A stretch of DNA of 32,133 nt from JAWXVD01 sp044425705 (lineage in GTDB: Bacteria > Bacillota > Clostridia > Lachnospirales > Lachnospiraceae): NCBI GenBank assembly GCA_044425705.1, contig JAWXVD010000027.1, positions 1 through 32,133 of the forward strand, written 5' to 3'. The position numbers and the translations under genes were made by a program. The notes beneath the pieces are model-generated. The model was not told the origin of the DNA. It did no database searches and saw only the letters and a list, made by a program, of their open reading frames with translations. This document shows, piece after piece, positions 24,008-31,811 of this stretch (position 1 is its first letter; the number at the start of each line of letters is the position of its first letter).

Positions 24008-24634
24008 ATGAAGAAATTTATTACAACCATTGCATTACAAAGTGCAGAAAATTTAAAATTGGTAAATTATGAGGTGCAAGGAAACAGTAAGTTAGTAGAG
24101 GGAGCAAAAGAGGCAACATACTTTCCTATTATCCCAGTTTTAAAGGGATATGTTGAAGAAGGAGAAGAAATTGGAGTGGTTGCAATTGTATTTGATGACC
24201 CCAGTTGTGAGAGTAATTATTCAGCATTTGAAAAATGTGTGAATCAAATCGTAGAACAAAAAAATCTTAGGTTAAAAGGTGGAGTTACAAGAGTTAATAT
24301 ATCTATGAATCAGGAGGTAGACATACAAGTAGAAAATTTTAAAAAAATAATTGATGTATTGGAAGATAATGATGAATTGTATGCGTGTATTACTTATGGA
24401 ACGAAAGCGCATACGTTGACTTTCAAACTTGCATTACAATATGCGGATAGAATTAAATATAATACTTATATTTCATGTGTTGTATATGGTCAAATTATAG
24501 ACAGGGTTAAAAGTACAGGGCGTATTTATGATGAAACAGCTTTATTTAAATTGGATGAAATAGTGAGAGTGTTAGCTGATCAGAGGACAGAAAATCCAGA
24601 AGAACTGATGAAGAAGATACTTTCGGTTGAATAG
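24008..24634 (+). CDS. Stand-alone CARF-like (TM1812-type) protein
   Basis: 208 aa. FITTIALQSAEN and ATYFPIIPVLKGYVEEGEEI open a Rossmann-type domain. ELYACITYGTKAHTLTFKLA (~123-142) is in the place of the D/ETTGGLRND loop of the CARF-HEPN protein at 12088. CVVYGQI and the closing YDETALFKLDEIVRVLA parallel that protein's AVYSNFQ and IEDVSHLITMFDLV. No HEPN, nuclease or other effector domain is attached. CARF domains bind cyclic oligoadenylates; alone it could act as sensor, ring nuclease or adaptor for this operon. ATG with GGAAGGAAG upstream; 103 bases of spacer precede it. Confidence 0.7.
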   Translation: MKKFITTIALQSAENLKLVNYEVQGNSKLVEGAKEATYFPIIPVLKGYVEEGEEIGVVAIVFDDPSCESNYSAFEKCVNQIVEQKNLRLKGGVTRVNISMNQEVDIQVENFKKIIDVLEDNDELYACITYGTKAHTLTFKLALQYADRIKYNTYISCVVYGQIIDRVKSTGRIYDETALFKLDEIVRVLADQRTENPEELMKKILSVE

Positions 24635-24645
24635 GAGATGAGAAG

Positions 24646-25686
24646 ATGTTAGATAAGATAAATATACCAGATTATGAACTGCAGAGATTGAACAAATTAG
24701 GTGAAGAATTATACTATTTGACAGAACATGATACGTATAGAAAAAAAGCCATTTATAATGAAATATGGACGATTGTTTATTGCAATTCAAATGTGACAAT
24801 ACAAATAGATGGGAAAATTTCATCAGTAGAAACAAAAAATGTATGCACTAGTGATATAATAAATACTTATATGGAAACAAGATTATCACAGTATAAATTA
24901 TATGATGAGAATGGAAAGAAAAATTCATTGGTTGCACATATCAGATTTTGCAGTCCTAGAATTGCAGCAACTTTATATATAAAAGAACAAGGACTTAAGC
25001 TGAAATCCAAAGAAGAAAGAAAACAAGGAGAAACGAAGTATGTGAATAAGTTGAACGTTGTTTCACTATCACGAGGAGAGAATGAAAATGATAGTGGGAT
25101 GTATAGTGATAAAAATTTAGAATACGCAATTCCTGATATGACACTAAATCCAGAAGTTAGAATGATATATAGTGAAGAAGAGAGGAGTAATAAGTATGTT
25201 TATGTATTGAGTGCGATGGTATTAAACTTATATGCAACAGGTATGAGAACGATTGGATCACAACAAATTCCATCAACTGAAAAAGGTATGTTTACAGCAT
25301 GTAAAGTTTCTCCAAGTAAATATAAATGGTGGAAGTTGTTTTTTACGGAAGATATGACAAATATATTAAAAGAAGTGACTCTTACTACTCGTTATGAAAA
25401 AGAAGTTTTTCAAGCACTGAATACAAAATATCTAGATTTTTTTATGTCTAAAAATTGTAGAACCTTTGGAGAAATAGAAGAGACTCATTTGAAACTGGAG
25501 TGTGAAGTGATTCCAGGAAGCACGGTGGAAAGGGAATTAAAAGTACCAATAAAAAGTCAGGTATCTTTTGAATTTTTAGCACAACCCAGTGAAGATAATA
25601 ATAAGCCTGCTAAGTCAGTACGTTCAGAGCATAGAACACAATATAAGAAATATATTAGTAATGGATTGCAGAGCATAGACGAATAA
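24646..25686 (+). CDS. Putative sigma-like transcription factor, last gene of operon A
   Basis: 346 aa, family not firmly recognised. The middle follows the layout of sigma-70-type proteins of Clostridia: a helical region NSLVAHIRFCSPRIAATLYI, then KLNVVSLSRGENENDSG and IPDMTLNPEVRM. This resembles the 'v.SLd....dd.......d...dPe' link after sigma region 2. A long helical segment follows, without an obvious region-4 helix-turn-helix. The last ~25 residues are polar. If it is a sigma factor, its targets would be the three identical-spacing promoter elements of the two operons. ATG with TAGGAGATGAG upstream; a terminator follows. Confidence 0.45.
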   Translation: MLDKINIPDYELQRLNKLGEELYYLTEHDTYRKKAIYNEIWTIVYCNSNVTIQIDGKISSVETKNVCTSDIINTYMETRLSQYKLYDENGKKNSLVAHIRFCSPRIAATLYIKEQGLKLKSKEERKQGETKYVNKLNVVSLSRGENENDSGMYSDKNLEYAIPDMTLNPEVRMIYSEEERSNKYVYVLSAMVLNLYATGMRTIGSQQIPSTEKGMFTACKVSPSKYKWWKLFFTEDMTNILKEVTLTTRYEKEVFQALNTKYLDFFMSKNCRTFGEIEETHLKLECEVIPGSTVERELKVPIKSQVSFEFLAQPSEDNNKPAKSVRSEHRTQYKKYISNGLQSIDE

Positions 25687-25728
25687 GTGGTTTATGAGAG
25701 CAAAAATGATAACATAATAAGTTTTTAT

Positions 25729-25767
25729 AAAAAAGTTAGTATACAACAGTATGCTAACTTTTTTTGT
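25729..25767 (+). terminator. Terminator of operon A
   Basis: AAGTTAGTATAC and GTATGCTAACTT pair over 12 bp (one G-U) around an ACA-type loop, followed by seven or more T. It ends the transcript from 15225 and separates operon A from B. Confidence 0.88.
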
Positions 25768-25784
25768 GAAAATTATTAATTTAA

Positions 25785-25823
25785 TCCGAACAAATGAAAA
25801 TTACAGCAGATATAAGGGTATAA
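25785..25823 (+). promoter_or_regulatory. Shared promoter-like element, copy 2
   Basis: TCCGAACA at 25785-25792, 25-base spacer with GATA at positions 17-20, GTATAA at 25818-25823 continuing as GTATAAGAA. The layout equals copies 1 and 3. It is the distal of two tandem copies before operon B. Confidence 0.75.
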
Positions 25824-25877
25824 GAATAAAAAGATTTGATTTAGAATAAACAAGCATTAAAAAAAGTTACTAAAATA

Positions 25878-25916
25878 TCCGAACAGTTGTAATTTGTGAT
25901 GGATATATAAGTATAA
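25878..25916 (+). promoter_or_regulatory. Shared promoter-like element, copy 3
   Basis: TCCGAACA at 25878-25885, 25-base spacer with GATA at positions 17-20, GTATAA at 25911-25916. It is proximal to operon B, 24 bases before the first start codon, and 93 bases after copy 2 (close to nine helical turns). Confidence 0.75.
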
Positions 25917-25939
25917 AGAAAAAACGAGGAGATAGGACG

Positions 25940-26218
25940 ATGAAACACTTGAGAAATATTTTTGAAACAGAAAGCTATAGGGGGACGGGAATGAAAACCG
26001 TATCAAATGCAGTAGTAGTAACAATTGTTTTAACAGCAGTTTCTATTTTGGCAGCAACTTATGTAATTGCAAATTTTGGAGATTTGACTGCTAGAATCGC
26101 AATAGGGATGGCGAATTTTTTATCATCTGGCTTCTTAGTCTTAATAGCGGTCATAGCGATTATTTACTTTATTATAAAGTTAAAGTGGAAAATATGGAGA
26201 AGCTTTTTAGGATGGTAA
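25940..26218 (+). CDS. Small two-helix membrane protein, first gene of operon B
   Basis: 92 aa. Two hydrophobic helices: VVVTIVLTAVSILAATYVIA (~29-48) and FLVLIAVIAIIYFIIKLKW (~65-84). A positively charged end (KIWRSF) follows. No family is recognised. ATG with GAGGAG upstream. Its place below two copies of the shared promoter suggests a membrane subunit of the machine encoded by both operons. Confidence 0.72.
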   Translation: MKHLRNIFETESYRGTGMKTVSNAVVVTIVLTAVSILAATYVIANFGDLTARIAIGMANFLSSGFLVLIAVIAIIYFIIKLKWKIWRSFLGW

Positions 26219-26270
26219 ATAAGTCTGTTAAAAAGGGATTATTAGATGTATTGTTTCTTAGGAGAAAAAT

Positions 26271-26525
26271 GTGTTAGACCGAGCGAAAGAAATGAGGATT
26301 ATTAAGATGGATTATCAGGTAATAACAGTAGGGGATATAATCAAAAGATTTTTAGTGGGTTGGGTAGTTTGTGGTTTTATTCTTGTAGTTGTGAGTTGTA
26401 TTAAGTATAAAGAATTTATTATTGCTGCATTTGTAGACAATATGTGGACATGGATTAATATTGCGATGCCAGTATTGATTATGATTTTTGGTTTCAAGTT
26501 ACTATTTAAATCTGTAACGTGTTAA
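26271..26525 (+). CDS. Small two-helix membrane protein
   Basis: 84 aa. Helices at FLVGWVVCGFILVVVSCI and IAMPVLIMIFGFKLLF. GTG 26271 is chosen for AGGAG six bases upstream; ATG codons at 26292 and 26307 are alternatives. No recognised family. Similar size and plan to the preceding gene, so the two may form a paired membrane subunit. Confidence 0.6.
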   Translation: MLDRAKEMRIIKMDYQVITVGDIIKRFLVGWVVCGFILVVVSCIKYKEFIIAAFVDNMWTWINIAMPVLIMIFGFKLLFKSVTC

Positions 26526-26573
26526 ATAGTAGATGTTATTAATGATAAAATAATCGTGAAAGAGGGAGATAAG

Positions 26574-27386
26574 ATGATACACGAGCAAAGCGATATTACC
26601 AAACTTAATATTATTCAGAGGGAGGAGACAAACAGAGTGGACAAATCAAATTTGCGTAATAAGAGATTAAAAAAGTTGAATAGGGGAAAACTAAAATCCC
26701 TTGGTATTATAGAGAAAATAAGCATGAAATATGCTGGTTGGGTAGATGGCAGAAATGGATTTCTGCGATGTGATATAAATGGAGTATGGCAATCCAGTAT
26801 TTTGAAACACGAAGTAGATTCTTATGAAGAGTTTTTATCTACTCAGTTTGGCTTATTAAAAGTTGAGGAAGAGGATGAGTTTAAGCAGTTGAATATTCTA
26901 TTTGATAAAGTGAATCCTTTAAGAAAAAAGCTTTCTACGGCTCAACAAGCTTTGTCTAGTGTGTTGAAAGAAGAATTGGACTTGACCTTGCGTAAAGAGG
27001 GAGAAGAGAATCTTACTGAAACTCATATTACAGCAAGGAGAAATCGTGAAAGAAGTGCATATGTGCATTCGTTTCGAGAAGAGGTACGAGGGTATGAAAC
27101 ACAGCTTTCTATACTTATAGAGGATATATTTGAGAGATTGAGCCAGGTGAAGGAAAGTTTTGACTCTACCTTGCAAATAACTAATCGACTGCTTCTACAT
27201 CATCAGAGACGAGTAGATGTTTACTGGCGTTCAGCTATGTATTATATACCAGAACTTCCTGCTTTTGCAAATGTGATATTCAGTAATGTGTCAGAACAAA
27301 AATTTGCGGATCATTATAATGAAGTAGTAATAAAAGCTGAAAAACTTCGGGTTGAACTTGAAAATGAGTTAATGGAGGAAATTTAA
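26574..27386 (+). CDS. Helical, coiled-coil-rich soluble protein
   Basis: About 270 aa, very charged. A basic segment LRNKRLKKLNRGKLKSLG near residue 26-43 precedes KYAGWVDGRNGFLRCDINGV, which could be a small beta domain. Two long amphipathic helices follow (LSTAQQALSSVLKEELDLTL and FREEVRGYETQLSILIEDI) and a helical C-terminus. Family not recognised. ATG 26574 has GAGGGAG about six bases upstream; GTG 26556 is in frame. The stop is directly followed by the next start codon, so the two are translationally linked. Confidence 0.7.
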   Translation: MIHEQSDITKLNIIQREETNRVDKSNLRNKRLKKLNRGKLKSLGIIEKISMKYAGWVDGRNGFLRCDINGVWQSSILKHEVDSYEEFLSTQFGLLKVEEEDEFKQLNILFDKVNPLRKKLSTAQQALSSVLKEELDLTLRKEGEENLTETHITARRNRERSAYVHSFREEVRGYETQLSILIEDIFERLSQVKESFDSTLQITNRLLLHHQRRVDVYWRSAMYYIPELPAFANVIFSNVSEQKFADHYNEVVIKAEKLRVELENELMEEI

Positions 27387-27860
27387 ATGTTTAGAAAAAA
27401 TGGGAATAAAAGTTTGTATAATGAGGTTACTGACTGTAGACAGATTGTGTATGATTTTCGTCGTAGAAATCACGAAATGTTTGAGAATTATAGGGCTGTC
27501 AGGTATAAAAAAAAACCAGAGTATAATTTGGAAAAATTGAAGGAAACAGATATAGAGATCTTAGAAAAACTTATTCAGACAAATGCTGTAGATGCAGGGA
27601 ATCGGAATTGTTTTGTGGAGAGGATTCTAGGAACTGTACGAGATGAGATATGCTATTTAGAAGATCAATCGTTAGATCATGCCGATTTTTATGAAAGACA
27701 AGAAGGTAATATGGTGATACATAGTGCTGACATTGGAAAGATTCTTGAAATTTTGAAAGAAAAAGAGCTCAATATAGCACAAGAACATGAACACACACAG
27801 GAACTTTGGGATAAATATTGTGGACAGAACCAGAAGGGAGTAACTAAATATGAAAAATAA
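27387..27860 (+). CDS. Charged helical protein of unknown function
   Basis: 157 aa, mostly helical: EVTDCRQIVYDFRRRNHEMF near the start, KLKETDIEILEKLIQTN in the middle, IGKILEILKEKELNIAQEHE near the end. No catalytic motif or membrane helix visible. It begins at the base after the preceding stop and overlaps the next gene by 11 bp, which suggests the three products are made in fixed ratio. ATG with GGAGGAA upstream. Confidence 0.7.
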   Translation: MFRKNGNKSLYNEVTDCRQIVYDFRRRNHEMFENYRAVRYKKKPEYNLEKLKETDIEILEKLIQTNAVDAGNRNCFVERILGTVRDEICYLEDQSLDHADFYERQEGNMVIHSADIGKILEILKEKELNIAQEHEHTQELWDKYCGQNQKGVTKYEK

Positions 27861-28734
27861 TAATTGTGTTATAAAAATGAATTGTGGTGGGGAATTGATT
27901 CAAAAAGATTTTGATAATGACACAAAGAATAAATACAAGGTAGATAGTCTATTTATGTGGGGACCAATACCATGTTTACTGATGATAGTATGTATTGGTA
28001 TTGATATTGCTTTTTTTTACAGTTTATTTGTTAGAATTTCTTATGATGCTCCTATTATGATAGTATTCGAGGTTGCAGGATTAGCTTTTGCAGCGGATTT
28101 TGTTGCAGTATATGCAGGGATTCTTTCCAAAGAAATAAAGCAAGGTCTTAGTAAGGAGCGTTTAAATTTATGTTTATTATTAGGGATTCCAGCTCTCGCA
28201 CTTATTATTAATGGTATACTTAGAGCAACCACCATGTCGATTGTATCTGTAAATGGAACAATAGATGCGGCAACAATTGCATTAACCATTATTGCAATCG
28301 TAACACCAGTTTTTACATCTATAGGAAATTTTGCTATTAGTTATCAAGCATATGATCCTTTAGGAAAGAGAATGTGTCGAGAGGAAATGGCCATTGATGA
28401 GCTTAGAGACTTTTGTAGACGATTAGAAGCTATTCAACAAGAATGTAATGATTTTAATGGAGAAAAGTTGATGGAGAGAGATAAAATACATTTTGAAAAT
28501 GCTAAAAAAGAATGTATTAATGATGGATTAATACGTATTAACAATGTAGAGATGAAACTTATGGAACATTTGGGTGATCCAACGACCACTAATTTATTAA
28601 GCCAGTCTAATTTTACCGAAATTATTAGCAGATTGAAAAATGAACTTACAGGTTTGCAGGAATTAAGTGTTTCAGAAGATTCACATCAAGTTACGGATGA
28701 AGAAAATATTGTCAATTTTGCTGAAACGGCATAA
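27850..28734 (+). CDS. Four-helix membrane protein with cytoplasmic coiled-coil tail
   Basis: 294 aa. Hydrophobic helices near ~38-58 (WGPIPCLLMIVCIGIDIAFF), ~68-92 (IMIVFEVAGLAFAADFVAVY), ~107-125 and ~140-160 (TIALTIIAIVTPVFTSIGNF). The last ~130 residues are soluble and helical (IDELRDFCRRLEAIQQE, NFTEIISRLKNEL). Such a plan suits a membrane anchor recruiting cytoplasmic partners. Not recognised as a known family. Translationally coupled to the gene before. Confidence 0.75.
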   Translation: MKNNNCVIKMNCGGELIQKDFDNDTKNKYKVDSLFMWGPIPCLLMIVCIGIDIAFFYSLFVRISYDAPIMIVFEVAGLAFAADFVAVYAGILSKEIKQGLSKERLNLCLLLGIPALALIINGILRATTMSIVSVNGTIDAATIALTIIAIVTPVFTSIGNFAISYQAYDPLGKRMCREEMAIDELRDFCRRLEAIQQECNDFNGEKLMERDKIHFENAKKECINDGLIRINNVEMKLMEHLGDPTTTNLLSQSNFTEIISRLKNELTGLQELSVSEDSHQVTDEENIVNFAETA

Positions 28735-28875
28735 ACATAATTGTTGAATCATTAAGTATGTGAGCAGATTGATGTAGAGAAGCTATACAATTGGTTCTGA
28801 TAAGGATATGTCCTATACGGGATATGTTTACAAAATGAGTGATAGGATTGTTGTGAGAAAAGGATGGTTATTAAA

Positions 28876-30129
28876 ATGAAAAAACAATTGGTTAAATTTA
28901 TAGTATTGATTATGATAGTTATTGTTATTTGTGGCTTAACTGGATGTAGTAATAAAGATGAGGGGGAAGGGGCAGAGAAGGAGAAACCAGCAGTGGCATA
29001 TGTGATTGGTCACACTGCAAATGCAAAGTGGATTGATTCTACAGCTCCGATTTTACAAAATACAATGATAGATTGTGCTGAAAATTATGGATATGCATCT
29101 ATTATAAGAGTAGATGGTGAACCTGAAATTGTTGTTATAGAAGATCTTGACATAGATGAACAGTATAAAAATGCAGCCCAAGAACGTCTGAAAATAGATG
29201 CTTATAACAAAGCGACAAACCTGTTAGGCATAATGGATGAGATATTTGCCATTTATCCCGAGGTTGATTATCTAGAAGGACTTCGTTGTGCAGCTGCCTC
29301 TCTTCAAAGTATTGATGAGAGCTATACTTCCAGAACTATTATTTGTTGTGGAAGTGGTTTATCAACATCAGGATATATGAATTTTAATAGTGGTCTTTTA
29401 AATGCAGACCCAGTTGTGCTTGTGGAAATGTTGAAAGAGAGAGAAGCATTACCAAATTTGAACGGCATCACGGTATATTGGCTTGGAATTGGACAGACTA
29501 TAGAACCACAAGAAAAATTGACTCAAAAACAAATAATACAGTTGGAAAGTATTTGGCAAACTGTAATTGAAGCATCTGGTGGGGAATTTATTCCTAATGA
29601 CTATATTACTGTAGAAAGTGAAATTGAACAGTGTGACAAACTACCTACGGTCAGTATAGTTGATATTCCTTCTGAGCAACCTATTGTTTTTGAACCTGAG
29701 ATTCTAGAAGGGAGCATATCCACGGTTTTTGAAGAACCAATGATACTTGGAGAAAGTCAGATTGAGTTTGTTGGAGATGAAGCGAGTTATCTGTATCCAG
29801 AGGTAGCATTGGATACTATTCGACCAATTGCAGAGTGCTTAATAGCAGATGAATCAATAAAATTGTTACTGATTGGATCAACAGCAGGAGATGTTACCAA
29901 CGAAGCTACTATTCAATTATCTCAGGATAGAGCTGATGCAGTAAAAAATTCTTTGGTTAATCTTGGAGTGTCTGAAGGAAGAATTATTTCTGTCGGCATG
30001 GCATGTGAAGATCCTTGGCATATTAAAAATGTAGGATATGAGGGCACGATGGCCAGTAGTAACAGAAAAGTTGTTTTAATAGATGCAGACACAGAATTAG
30101 CACAAAAAATCATCAATGAATATAATTAA
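28876..30129 (+). CDS. Lipoprotein with OmpA-like C-terminal domain
   Basis: 417 aa. A lipoprotein signal (KKQLVKFIVLIMIVIVICGL, then TGCS; Cys24 would be lipidated) exports it to the outer face of the membrane. Residues ~35-250 form an alpha/beta domain (KPAVAYVIGHTANAKWIDS, TIICCGSGLSTSGYMNF, GITVYWLGIGQ) of the secreted VWA/Rossmann sort. Residues ~295-417 are OmpA-like: LDTIRPIAECLI, LLLIGSTAGD, LSQDRADAVKNSLVNLGV, SSNRKVVLID. OmpA domains bind peptidoglycan and are less common in single-membrane Firmicutes. ATG 28876 has AAAGGA ~11 bases upstream; ATG 28864 is in frame. 130 bases from the previous gene with no clear terminator, so probably the last gene of operon B. Confidence 0.88.
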   Translation: MKKQLVKFIVLIMIVIVICGLTGCSNKDEGEGAEKEKPAVAYVIGHTANAKWIDSTAPILQNTMIDCAENYGYASIIRVDGEPEIVVIEDLDIDEQYKNAAQERLKIDAYNKATNLLGIMDEIFAIYPEVDYLEGLRCAAASLQSIDESYTSRTIICCGSGLSTSGYMNFNSGLLNADPVVLVEMLKEREALPNLNGITVYWLGIGQTIEPQEKLTQKQIIQLESIWQTVIEASGGEFIPNDYITVESEIEQCDKLPTVSIVDIPSEQPIVFEPEILEGSISTVFEEPMILGESQIEFVGDEASYLYPEVALDTIRPIAECLIADESIKLLLIGSTAGDVTNEATIQLSQDRADAVKNSLVNLGVSEGRIISVGMACEDPWHIKNVGYEGTMASSNRKVVLIDADTELAQKIINEYN

Positions 30130-30473
30130 AAAAATCTAAACTGTAAACTTTAAAGATATAATATTGGGGGATTGTATGTCACAGCAAAGAACGGAAGAAA
30201 ATAGATTGAAGAAAGGGGAAATGTCCTTATTTTTACATTATGGGAAATTCTAACTTCATATCTTGGGACAGAAAAAGCAAAAGAAACAATAAGAATGGGA
30301 TTTATTAGAGATAAATAATTGAATAATTTGTGCATATGTAGTCTTATATTACTTATACGTAAGTATATCCTATCATCTTAGGAAAATAATTACTGATATT
30401 TATAAAAAGCTATTGATGAATATCGGTAATTATGTTAAAAGTAGTAGATAATACATAAGGGAGACAAGGAAAA
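30130..30473 (+). other. Intergenic region with a short broken reading frame
   Basis: After GGGGGATTGT a frame from 30177 reads MSQQRTEENRLKKGEMSLFL and stops near 30251. A neighbouring frame continues as LWEILTSYLGTEKAKETIRM to the stop at 30318, as if one base was lost in a ~47-codon gene. No family is recognised. The rest of the stretch, including a GATATTTATAA / TGAATATC imperfect inverted pair near 30400, shows no gene. Confidence 0.4.
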
Positions 30474-31685
30474 ATGAAAAGACTAAGAATTTTAAATAAT
30501 CCAATATTACCCGCAGTAATAGGTATCGTTATTGTGCTGTTATTTGATTTATTAAGCAATGTTACAAGAAATCTTGCATATGGTTACAATCAGGAAATAA
30601 TATACAACTTAATTGAATTTTTTGTAACAGGTGTGTTGTCATATAGTGGATATGTAATAGTTTCACAAATATGTTATTGGAATAGTAAATATCATATAAT
30701 AACTTTCAATCATGTGATGAAAGCAGTAATAAGGTTGTTTTACGTGATTCTTCCAATTTTTTTAATAGTTCAATTATGCGGTATATATTTTGGGAATACA
30801 TATTATATAGGCTATTATTTCTTTTTCATATATATTTTTTTATTATTTCCATCCCTTTGTGGAATGGTTCAAAAAGAATTGAAAATTTATGATGAAATTG
30901 ACTATATAGCAGTGGTTAAGGTTATCTTAATTTCAAACTTGATAGCATATATATTCTTGTATGAAATAGATTACACAGGTATTTTATTCATGCCAATCCT
31001 ACAGGTGATGTCGGTTATCACACTAGTGATGAATCAAAAAAAGAAAAATACAAAAAGCATATTGCTTGTAAGTGTCTTATATACTGTCTGGTGTTTCTTA
31101 ATCGCCATGATTCATTATCACCATAACAGCATAACGTATGTAAATTTATTTTTAAACTATAAAAAGAATATACCTCAAATTTTATATGTATTAAGAAATG
31201 CATCTATTGTGGGAAATACGCCTATTTTTACAGAGTCAAATAGTGTAGGTGATGTTATTTCTTTTGGTAGCAATCAATTGTGTATGGTATTATATTATTT
31301 TGGTTGGTTAGCAATGTTAGGATATATCACACTATTAGTTATTTTAATGGTTGTTTTGTATATATGCTTAGGCAATAAATATAGAATATATAAACCGTTT
31401 TATTATGTATATCAATCTATCTACATATATTTTGTGATTCGTTGTATTTTAGGTGTTTTATACATTTTAGGAGTAGGATTTTTACCAGCATCGTTTCCGA
31501 TTAGTGGAGACTGGATTGATGTAAGTTGTGTCATTTTATTGTTGTGCTCACAATATGAAAATATGTCTATTCAATCAGAACTGTCTAAGCAGAAGCATCA
31601 AACCATCCTAAATGAGGAGGGAATGTTTTATTTTAGATTAAAAAGGGATGGTTTAAAAGATAAAATGAATAGAATAGAAGTATGA
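30474..31685 (+). CDS. Polytopic membrane protein, weakly FtsW/RodA-like
   Basis: 403 aa with about ten hydrophobic helices. The final third (GWLAMLGYITLLVILMVVLY, then RCILGVLYILGVGFLPASFP and ISGDWIDVSCVILLLC) follows the order of the end of SEDS proteins (FtsW/RodA/SpoVE: '..GllP.tG..lPfiS.G.s'). The conserved PFiSyGgs core is not kept, and N-terminal motifs are not evident. It may be a divergent SEDS relative or simply a look-alike. It has its own upstream gap and downstream terminator, so it is probably not part of operon B. ATG with AAGGGAG upstream. Confidence 0.6.
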   Translation: MKRLRILNNPILPAVIGIVIVLLFDLLSNVTRNLAYGYNQEIIYNLIEFFVTGVLSYSGYVIVSQICYWNSKYHIITFNHVMKAVIRLFYVILPIFLIVQLCGIYFGNTYYIGYYFFFIYIFLLFPSLCGMVQKELKIYDEIDYIAVVKVILISNLIAYIFLYEIDYTGILFMPILQVMSVITLVMNQKKKNTKSILLVSVLYTVWCFLIAMIHYHHNSITYVNLFLNYKKNIPQILYVLRNASIVGNTPIFTESNSVGDVISFGSNQLCMVLYYFGWLAMLGYITLLVILMVVLYICLGNKYRIYKPFYYVYQSIYIYFVIRCILGVLYILGVGFLPASFPISGDWIDVSCVILLLCSQYENMSIQSELSKQKHQTILNEEGMFYFRLKRDGLKDKMNRIEV

Positions 31686-31744
31686 AAGTGTGGAAGAAAT
31701 TGAGAATCTAATAGAATTGTCAAACTATAAGTAAAAATTTTATG

Positions 31745-31780
31745 ATAGTCTGTTGAGAAAGAACTTAGCAGGCTATTTTT
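31745..31780 (+). terminator. Terminator after the polytopic membrane protein gene
   Basis: ATAGTCTG (31745-31752) pairs with CAGGCTAT (31769-31776), one G-U. Further pairing inside (TTGAG with CTTAG, including wobbles) leaves an AAAGAA-type loop; TTTTT follows. Confidence 0.75.
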
Positions 31781-31811
31781 GACCAACAATAGTTTTCTCC
31801 AAACTAACAGG

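Noticed and set aside
15138..30129. Type VI secretion or conjugation system
   Set aside because: The Clp-like and OmpA-like proteins recall T6SS, and the VirD4-like proteins recall conjugation, but no sheath, tube, baseplate, relaxase or VirB4 gene is present.
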